Below are positions 57,929 through 64,000 of a DNA stretch of 64,000 nt, in pieces. A program made the translations under genes and the position numbers. The DNA comes from Modestobacter marinus (GTDB taxonomy: Bacteria; Actinomycetota; Actinomycetes; Mycobacteriales; Geodermatophilaceae), in NCBI RefSeq assembly GCF_019799945.1, contig NZ_JABGCH010000001.1, positions 248,001-312,000 of the forward strand. Reading direction: 5' to 3'. The notes beneath the pieces were generated by a model. It saw only the letters and a list, made by a program, of their open reading frames with translations, made no database searches and had not been told where the DNA came from. The number at the start of each line of letters is the position of its first letter. Positions within the stretch are counted from its first letter, which is position 1.

Positions 57929-59352
57929 GCCTCCGCCTGTACGACACGGCCGCGCGTGCCGTGCGCGACTTCACGCCCCTGCGTGCGGGACGGGTCTCCA
58001 TGTACGTCTGCGGCCTCACCGTCCAGGGCCCGCCGCACATCGGGCACGTCCGGGCCGCGCTCGTGTTCGACGTGCTGCGACGCTGGCTCACCGCCAGGCG
58101 CTTCGAGGTCACCTACGTCCGCAACATCACCGACATCGACGACAAGATCCTCGCCAAGGCCGCCGCCGCGGGGGAGCCGTGGTGGGCGTGGGCGTACGAC
58201 AACGAGCGGGCCTGCACCCGGGCCTACGACGTGCTCGGCGTGCTGCCGCCCAGCTACGAGCCGCGCGCCACCGGCCACGTGCCGGAGATGGTGGAGCTGA
58301 TCGAGCGGCTGATCGCCCGCGGGCACGCCTACGCCGCCGACGGCGACGTCTACTTCGACGTCGGGTCCTTCCCGCCGTACGGCGAGCTCACCGGCCAGAA
58401 GCTGGCCGACCTGCAGCCCGCCGCCGACACCGAGACCGACGTGCGCAAGCGGGACCCCCGCGACTTCGCGCTGTGGAAGGCGCACAAGCCCGGCGAGCCG
58501 GAGACCGCCTCCTGGCCCACGCCATGGGGACGTGGCCGGCCTGGCTGGCACCTGGAGTGCTCGGCGATGGCCGAGAAGTACCTCGGTGCGGAGTTCGACG
58601 TGCACGGGGGCGGCCTGGACCTGCGCTTCCCGCACCACGAGAACGAGCAGGCGCAGTCGCGTGCGGCCGGCGACGGGTTCGCCCGGTACTGGGTGCACAA
58701 CGGCTGGGTCACCCTCGGCGGCGAGAAGATGAGCAAGTCGCTGGGCAACACCGCGCTGGTCGACGAGGTCGTGCAGCGGGTGCGCCCGGTCGAGCTCCGC
58801 TACTACCTGGTGGCCCCGCACTACCGGTCGACGATCGAGTTCACCGAGGCCGCCCTCGAGGAGGCCGGCGCCGCCTACCGGCGACTCGAGTCGTTCGTGC
58901 GCCGGGCGGGGGAGCGGGTCGGGTCCGGGGCGGTGGGGTGGGACGGTGCTTGCACCGGCAAGCCGGTGCTGCCCGCCGACTTCACCGCCGCCCTGGACGA
59001 CGACCTGGGCACGCCGGCCGCGGTGGCGGCGGTCCACGAGATGGTCCGCGAGGGCAACACCGCACTGGCCGCGGGCGACGACGAGGCGGTGGCCGGTGCC
59101 CTGGGCGCGGTGCGCGCCATGCTCGGCGTGCTCGGGCTCGATCCGCTCGACCCGCAGTGGACCCGGGCCGGAGACGGCGGCCGGCTGGCCGACGTCACCG
59201 ACGGCCTGGTGTCGCTGGCCCTCGAGCAGCGCGCAGCCGCTCGCGCGCGCAAGGACTATGCGGCGGCCGACGCCATCCGTGACCAGCTCGGCGCCCTGGG
59301 CGTGCAGGTCGAGGACACCCCCCAGGGCACACGATGGGAGCTGACCACCTGA
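57925..59352 (+). CDS. cysS: cysteinyl-tRNA synthetase
   Basis: Class I synthetase, 475 aa from GTG 57925, overlapping isp[17 protein letters not shown] holds the first zinc Cys and the HIGH motif; HHENEQAQS and KMSKSLGN follow; the C-terminal DALR-like helical domain is intact. Overlaps the rlmB start by 1 nt. The usual CG-T-Y is CGLTVQG here. Confidence 0.97.
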   Translation: MSLRLYDTAARAVRDFTPLRAGRVSMYVCGLTVQGPPHIGHVRAALVFDVLRRWLTARRFEVTYVRNITDIDDKILAKAAAAGEPWWAWAYDNERACTRAYDVLGVLPPSYEPRATGHVPEMVELIERLIARGHAYAADGDVYFDVGSFPPYGELTGQKLADLQPAADTETDVRKRDPRDFALWKAHKPGEPETASWPTPWGRGRPGWHLECSAMAEKYLGAEFDVHGGGLDLRFPHHENEQAQSRAAGDGFARYWVHNGWVTLGGEKMSKSLGNTALVDEVVQRVRPVELRYYLVAPHYRSTIEFTEAALEEAGAAYRRLESFVRRAGERVGSGAVGWDGACTGKPVLPADFTAALDDDLGTPAAVAAVHEMVREGNTALAAGDDEAVAGALGAVRAMLGVLGLDPLDPQWTRAGDGGRLADVTDGLVSLALEQRAAARARKDYAAADAIRDQLGALGVQVEDTPQGTRWELTT

Positions 59353-60314
59353 TGGCCGGCAACAGCCAACGACGCGGCCGCTCGGCCGGCGCCGGCAAGA
59401 AGACCGCCACCACCGGCACCGGCGGCAAGAACCGCAGGTCGCTGGCCGGCCGGGGGGCGACCCCACCGGCTTCGGCGCGACCGCACCACCCGGCCTACCG
59501 GAAGGCCCAGGCATCGGCCGCCCGCCAGGACAACCGGGCCCGGGCCCAGCGCCGCAGCGAGGAGTCCCCAGAGCTGCTGCTGGGCCGCAACCCGGTGCTG
59601 GAGGCGCTCCGCGCGCAGATCCCGGCGACCGCCCTGTACGTGGTCACCGGCGACACCTCCCGCGGCGGCACCGACGAGCGGATCGCCGAGTCGGTGCAGC
59701 TGGCCGCCGACCGTGGGCTGCCGCTGCTCGAGGTGGGCAAGGCCGAGTTCGACCGGATGTCCGACGGTGCGCTGCACCAGGGCATCGGGCTGATGGTGCC
59801 GCCGTACGACTACGCGCACCCGGACGACCTGCTCGACATCGCCCGCAACTCCGGTCGCGCGCCGCTGCTGGTGGCGCTCGACGGCGTGACCGACCCGCGC
59901 AACCTCGGCGCGATCATCCGGTCGGCCGCGGCGTTCGACGCGCACGGCGTCGTGGTGCCGCAGCGCCGCGCGGTCGGCATGACCGGCTCGGCCTGGCGCA
60001 CCAGCGCCGGGGCCGCGGCCCGCCTCAAGGTGGCCCGGGCCACCAACCTGTCACGCACGCTGGCGTCCTACCAGGACCAGGGCCTGCTCACCGTGGGCCT
60101 GGCCGCGGACGGCGACATGAGCATCCACGACTACAGCGGCTTCGCCGACCCGGTCGCGCTCGTGGTCGGCGCGGAGGGCGCGGGGCTGTCCCGGCTGGTC
60201 CGCGAGCACTGCGACGTCGTCGTCTCCATCCCGATCGCCCGGGACACCGAGTCGCTGAACGTCAGCGTCGCGGCCGGGATCGCGCTGTTCGCGGCGGCGA
60301 CCGCCCGACGCTAG
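59352..60314 (+). CDS. rlmB: 23S rRNA (guanosine-2'-O-)-methyltransferase RlmB
   Basis: SPOUT-class enzyme methylating 23S rRNA G2251 (E. coli numbering). 320 aa from ATG 59352. A basic ~75-residue N-terminal extension, the substrate-binding domain ([14 protein letters not shown]), and the knotted SpoU domain with [30 protein letters not shown] and SIPI...[13 protein letters not shown]. The extension is typical of actinobacteria. Confidence 0.93.
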   Translation: MAGNSQRRGRSAGAGKKTATTGTGGKNRRSLAGRGATPPASARPHHPAYRKAQASAARQDNRARAQRRSEESPELLLGRNPVLEALRAQIPATALYVVTGDTSRGGTDERIAESVQLAADRGLPLLEVGKAEFDRMSDGALHQGIGLMVPPYDYAHPDDLLDIARNSGRAPLLVALDGVTDPRNLGAIIRSAAAFDAHGVVVPQRRAVGMTGSAWRTSAGAAARLKVARATNLSRTLASYQDQGLLTVGLAADGDMSIHDYSGFADPVALVVGAEGAGLSRLVREHCDVVVSIPIARDTESLNVSVAAGIALFAAATARR

Positions 60315-60338
60315 GCGGCTCTCCCTGCTCCTCGCCGG

Positions 60339-61619
60339 TCAGGACAGGAGCTGGGCCACCGTGTAGATCACCAGGCCGGCCAGGCCGCCGACCACGGTGC
60401 CGTTGACCCGGATCCACTGCAGGTCGCGGCCCACCTGCAGCTCGATCCGGCGGCTGGTCTCCTCGGTGTCCCAGCGGGCGACCGTGCTGCCCACCAGCTC
60501 CGCGACGTCGCCGGCGAAGCGGTCGACGACGTAGCCGGCGATCCGCTGGCTCTGCCGCTGCACCAGTTCCCGCACCGTCGGGTCCTCCTCCAGGAACTTG
60601 GCGGCGCGCCGGATCAGCGCGACCAGCCGGGCCCGCAGCTCGGAGTCCGGATCGGCGGCGGCGGTGACGACGGAGGCCTTCACCGTGCCCCACAGAGACC
60701 CCGACCAGTGCCGGACCGCCGGGTGGTCGAGCACCTCTTCCTTGAAGTGCTCCACGCGGGCGGCGGTCGCCGGGTCGGTGCGCAGCGCGTGCACGTACGC
60801 CCGCAGCCGCTGGTCGTAGCTGCGGCGCAGCTCGTGGCGCGGGTCCTCGCCGACCTCGGCCAGGAACCGCTGCAGCAGGTCGAAGACCCGGTCGAACACC
60901 CGGTCGTCGACCCAGTCGGGCACCCAGGCCGGTGAGGCGTCCCCGAGCCGGGCGCGGAAGACGACGCGGTTCTCGGACAGGAAGCGGGACAGGCCCATCA
61001 GGCCCGCGGAGAGGACCTCCTGGTGGCGGTCGCCGTCGATCGCCAGCTCGATCACCCGGGCCAGCGCCGGGGCGGACGGGGTTTCCCGCAGCTTCCGATC
61101 CACGAACGCGGCCACGGCGGGCTGGACGTCGTCGTCGGCGATCAGGTCGGCGACCGCTCCCAGCGCCGCACCGGCGTCGCCGGCGAGCCGCTCGGCGCGG
61201 CCGGGCGCGGCCAGCAAGGCCCCGAGCCGACCGGGGACGTCGACGTGCGCGATCCGCTGCTCGACCACCGCGGGGGTCAGGAAGTTCTCCTGCACGAAGG
61301 TGCCCAGGCTCGCGCCGATCTGGTCCTTCTTGCGCGGGATGATCGCGGTGTGCGGGATCGGCAGCCGCATCGGGTGCCGGAAGAGCGCGGTGACGGCGAA
61401 CCAGTCGGCGAGCGCGCCCACCATGGACGCCTCCGCGGTGGCCCGCACGTACCCGACCCAGGCGCCGGTCTCCTCGCCGAGCAGCACGCAGATCAGGAAG
61501 ACGACGGCGGCCACCCCGAACAGGCCGGTGGCCAACCGCTTCATCTTCTGCAGGTCGCGCGCCCGCGCCGGGTCGTCGAGCGAGCCGGCCAGGGGGACGG
61601 TCAGCGGAGAGCCGGGCAC
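60339..61619 (-). CDS. DUF445 membrane-anchored protein
   Basis: 426 aa from GTG 61619. One N-terminal membrane segment (GLFGVAAVVFLICVLLG), the family signature GALADWFAVTALFRHP, a long helical middle, and a C-terminal hydrophobic segment (GLAGLVIYTVAQLL). DUF445 proteins are of unknown function, located in the envelope. Convergent with rlmB. Confidence 0.9.
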   Translation of the reverse strand: MPGSPLTVPLAGSLDDPARARDLQKMKRLATGLFGVAAVVFLICVLLGEETGAWVGYVRATAEASMVGALADWFAVTALFRHPMRLPIPHTAIIPRKKDQIGASLGTFVQENFLTPAVVEQRIAHVDVPGRLGALLAAPGRAERLAGDAGAALGAVADLIADDDVQPAVAAFVDRKLRETPSAPALARVIELAIDGDRHQEVLSAGLMGLSRFLSENRVVFRARLGDASPAWVPDWVDDRVFDRVFDLLQRFLAEVGEDPRHELRRSYDQRLRAYVHALRTDPATAARVEHFKEEVLDHPAVRHWSGSLWGTVKASVVTAAADPDSELRARLVALIRRAAKFLEEDPTVRELVQRQSQRIAGYVVDRFAGDVAELVGSTVARWDTEETSRRIELQVGRDLQWIRVNGTVVGGLAGLVIYTVAQLLS

Positions 61620-61705
61620 CCGACCGAGCCTAGGTGGTCGGGACGGAGGACGACCCCGGGGCCGCGGGGGGGCCGCTCCGAGGTCGTCGGTCCATTCTGC
61701 CCTGG

Positions 61706-63115
61706 TCAGTCGGACGCCTCGTCCAGTGTGGCGTCCACGGTCAGGGTCTGGTCCCCCCGCCGCACCGTGAGGGTGACCGTGTCGCCGGGCTTCGCGCTGC
61801 GGACCGCCGCGGTCAGCTCCGTGGACGTGGTGATCGGACGGTCGCCGACGGCGGTGATCACGTCACCCGCTCGGAGGCCGGCGTCCGCGGCGGGGCTGCC
61901 CTCCTGCACCGACACCAGCTGGGCGCCGGTGCCGACGGCGGAGGCGCTGCTGTCCGCCGCCGTGCTGGCGCTGACCCCGAGCAGTGCGTGGGTCGCCGAG
62001 CCGGTGTCGATGATCTGCTGCGCGATGCGCTGGGCCGTGTTCGAGGGGATCGCGAAGCCGACGCCGATGTTCCCGCTCTGGCTCTCCTGGCCGGGCAGGT
62101 CGGTGGCGACGGCGGCGATGGCGGTGTTGATGCCGACGACCTCACCCGCGGCGTCGACCAGCGGGCCACCGGAGTTGCCCGGGTTGATCGCCGCGTCGGT
62201 CTGCAGCGCGTCGATGACGGTCTGCTCCTGGTCCGACCCGGTGGCCACCGCGCGGTCGGTGGCGCTGATGATGCCGGTCGTCACCGTGTTGGACAGGCCC
62301 AGCGGGGCGCCGATGGCGACGGCCACGTCACCGACCTGCACGTCGTCGGAGTCGGCGAACGTCGCCGGGGTCAGACCAGAGGCGTCGCTCAGGCGCAGCA
62401 CGGCCAGGTCCGACGACGGGTCGGTGCCGACCACCGTGGCGTCGTAGAGGGTGCCGTCGGCGGTGCGCACCTGGACGGTCACGTCCGAGGTGCTGCTGTC
62501 GAGCGAGACGACGTGGTTGTTGGTGAGCACGTAGCCGTCGTCGGTCAGCACCACACCGGAGCCGGACCCCGAGCCCGAGCTCGCGGTGACGTAGACCGTC
62601 ACGACGCTGGGGGAGGCCTTCGCCGCGGCGGCGGTCGCGCTGGTCGCGGTCTCGGGGTCCTTGATGACGACGCTCTGGGCGGACGTCCCGTTCACCGTGG
62701 CGACCGCGTCGTCGTCGGTCAGCGCCATCACACCCGCACCGGCGCCGCCACCGATCAGCGCCGCGCCGACCAGGCCGGCGGCGATGCCCAGCCGCCAGCG
62801 CCCGCCCCGGCGGGCCGGCGGCTGGGTCGGGTCGGCCGGCGGCGCCGGGAAGACCGGCGGGACGGCGCCGGTCTGGCCGAACGGCTGGCTGCCCGACGGC
62901 GGGCCGGCGTACGGCGCGTGCACGCCCCAGCCGACGGGCGGCCACGGCCGGTGACCGGTGTCCGCGGGGAACTGCTGCGTGTCCCCGGGAGCCGGGATCG
63001 GCTGCTGCGGGGGCACCTGACCGCTCGACTGCTGGGGCGCCCAGGCGGTCCCGGCGTCCGGCGTCCGGTCGGTGCCGTGTCCGGTCGCGTCGGCCGGGCG
63101 GTTCTGCTCAGTCAC
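61706..63115 (-). CDS. HtrA/DegP-type trypsin-like protease with PDZ domain
   Basis: 469 aa from GTG 63115 (GGAAGGA ahead). A ~130-residue Pro/Gln-rich cytoplasmic N-terminus, one membrane segment (IAAGLVGAALIGGGAGAGVMAL), then an extracytoplasmic serine protease with TNNHVV (His), SDLAVLRL (Asp) and NPGNSGGP (Ser), and one C-terminal PDZ domain (GLRAGDVITAVGDRPI). Envelope stress protease, similar to the PepD/HtrA group. The upstream FetB frame runs into it without a stop. Confidence 0.95.
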   Translation of the reverse strand: MTEQNRPADATGHGTDRTPDAGTAWAPQQSSGQVPPQQPIPAPGDTQQFPADTGHRPWPPVGWGVHAPYAGPPSGSQPFGQTGAVPPVFPAPPADPTQPPARRGGRWRLGIAAGLVGAALIGGGAGAGVMALTDDDAVATVNGTSAQSVVIKDPETATSATAAAAKASPSVVTVYVTASSGSGSGSGVVLTDDGYVLTNNHVVSLDSSTSDVTVQVRTADGTLYDATVVGTDPSSDLAVLRLSDASGLTPATFADSDDVQVGDVAVAIGAPLGLSNTVTTGIISATDRAVATGSDQEQTVIDALQTDAAINPGNSGGPLVDAAGEVVGINTAIAAVATDLPGQESQSGNIGVGFAIPSNTAQRIAQQIIDTGSATHALLGVSASTAADSSASAVGTGAQLVSVQEGSPAADAGLRAGDVITAVGDRPITTSTELTAAVRSAKPGDTVTLTVRRGDQTLTVDATLDEASD

Positions 63116-64000
63116 TGCTGGTCCTTCCCACGGCGACGGCAGGACCTCCCCGCCGCGCTGACACCACTGTGCGCCCCGGCACTGGGGCGCCCCTGGTGGT
63201 GTCCTGTGAAGTCCCTGGACGCGTCGGTGCGGCCGGTCACCCCCGCAGCGCGCCCGGGCGACCGCTTCCACGGTCACCCAGACGGAGATCGCCTCGGCGG
63301 CCAGGAGGCCGGCGAGCACGAGGAGCTGGGCGGCCCCGGCCTGGACGGCGCTGCCTCCGCCGAGCAGCACGCCGACGAACGCGCCGGGCAGCGTCACCAG
63401 GCCGACCGTCCGGGTCTGGTCCAGGGCCGGCACCAGGGCGGTGGCCGCGACCGGGCGGGCGACCAGCAGGACGGCGTCGCGGGCATGGAAGCCCAGGCTC
63501 AGCGCGCCCTCGACCTCGCCCCGGCGCTGCTCGAGCTCGTCGCGCAGCCGCCGCCCGGCCAGCGAGGTGGCCGTCATGGCGCCGCCGATGACGATGCCGG
63601 CGACCGGGATCACCGCGATGCCCGCCAGCGGCACCGACCCGCTGAACAGCACGACGCCGACGACCGGTGCCGCCCCGGCGGCGATGGCCAGCCCACTGGC
63701 ACCCACCCGGCGGGCGGCTCCGGCGCTGCGCAGCGGACGGCGGGTGATCCGGCCGGCCGCGGTTACCGCCGCGACACCGAGCATGAGCAGCGCGAAGGCG
63801 ACCGACAGCCACAGCGAGCGCAGGACGGCCGCGAGGACGGCGGAGACGGCGGCCAGCTGCACCGTGGCCCGGACGACGGCGATGACGGCCGGTCGGTCCT
63901 GGCCGAGCCCGGACAGCCGGCCGGCCGCCGCGGCGATCGCCGTGAGCGCCAGGAGTGCGACGACCAGACCCGGCCCCAGGTCCACCACCGAGCTGCCCAC
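63116..64000 (-). CDS. FetB/YbbM-like ABC permease (edge of window, frame lacks a stop)
   Basis: Integral membrane protein of the iron-export FetB (UPF0014) family, ~260 aa: seven or so helices, SGSVPLAGIAVIPVAGIVIGG, EGALSLGFHARDA and the signature QTRTVGLVTLPGAFVGVLLGG. The codon at 63998-64000 is GTG, probably near the true start, but the window ends there. The homologous part stops near 63240. The frame then stays open for ~40 codons into htrA; one base offset would give ...GALRG and a TGA at 63237. So a single-base indel, or a real fusion, is likely. Its FetA-like ATPase is not in the window. Confidence 0.75.

Overview
The window is high-GC DNA from an actinobacterium. Gene order follows the Mycobacterium tuberculosis chromosome from about Rv3649 down to Rv3579c, as I recall that map: helicase, topA, holB, ppa, dacB, DUF2342, tilS, hpt, ftsH, folE-folP-folB-folK, DUF3180, DUF6779, DUF2520, panC-panD-coaX, lysS, lsr2, clpC, mutY, disA, radA, lpqE, carD, ispD-ispF, cysS, rlmB. 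Very high GC, frequent GTG starts, 1-8 nt gene overlaps and the extra genes (opu cassette, Fe-S photolyase, UbiA protein, MFS-dTMP kinase fusion) suggest Geodermatophilaceae or a near relative. That placement is inference.

Layout. 1-7.1 kb: an MrfA-type helicase divergent from a K+-independent proton-pumping pyrophosphatase, with a textbook CRP box between them, then a DUF1023 hydrolase pair. 7.2-14.5 kb: topA, a methyltransferase, an MFS-thymidylate kinase fusion and holB. 14.6-22 kb: an accessory island in the 3' end of a tRNA-Thr(CGT) gene. A 43-bp copy of the tRNA 3' half at 16.6 kb closes a 2-kb segment with three overlapping small genes (DUF6941-like, DUF4258, DUF2283). Beyond it lie a frameshifted tyrosine integrase and a 1295-residue TIR - STAND NTPase - transmembrane - WD40 protein with 13 very similar WD40 repeats, a likely defence or self/non-self receptor. 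22-33 kb: ppa/dacB, a DUF2342 metalloprotease, tilS open in frame into hpt, ftsH, and the folate genes. 33-37 kb: a glycine betaine/osmoprotectant ABC system whose binding protein looks circularly permuted. 37-45 kb: DUF1684, DUF6779, an SDR, then the pantothenate/CoA genes and lysS. 45-54 kb: lsr2, clpC, mutY, disA, radA and an LpqE-like lipoprotein. 54-64 kb: photolyase, prenyltransferase, carD, the MEP pathway genes ispD/ispF, cysS, rlmB, DUF445, an HtrA-type protease and a FetB-like permease at the edge.

Shared themes. Pyrophosphate is handled by both a membrane pump and a soluble enzyme. Folate, pantothenate/CoA and isoprenoid synthesis sit beside protein quality control (ftsH, clpC, htrA) and genome maintenance (topA, mutY, disA, radA, photolyase). 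At least four intergenic sites carry related long hairpins ending in GGTCCTT, which look like a dispersed terminator or REP-like family of this genome; one has been read into the end of panD.
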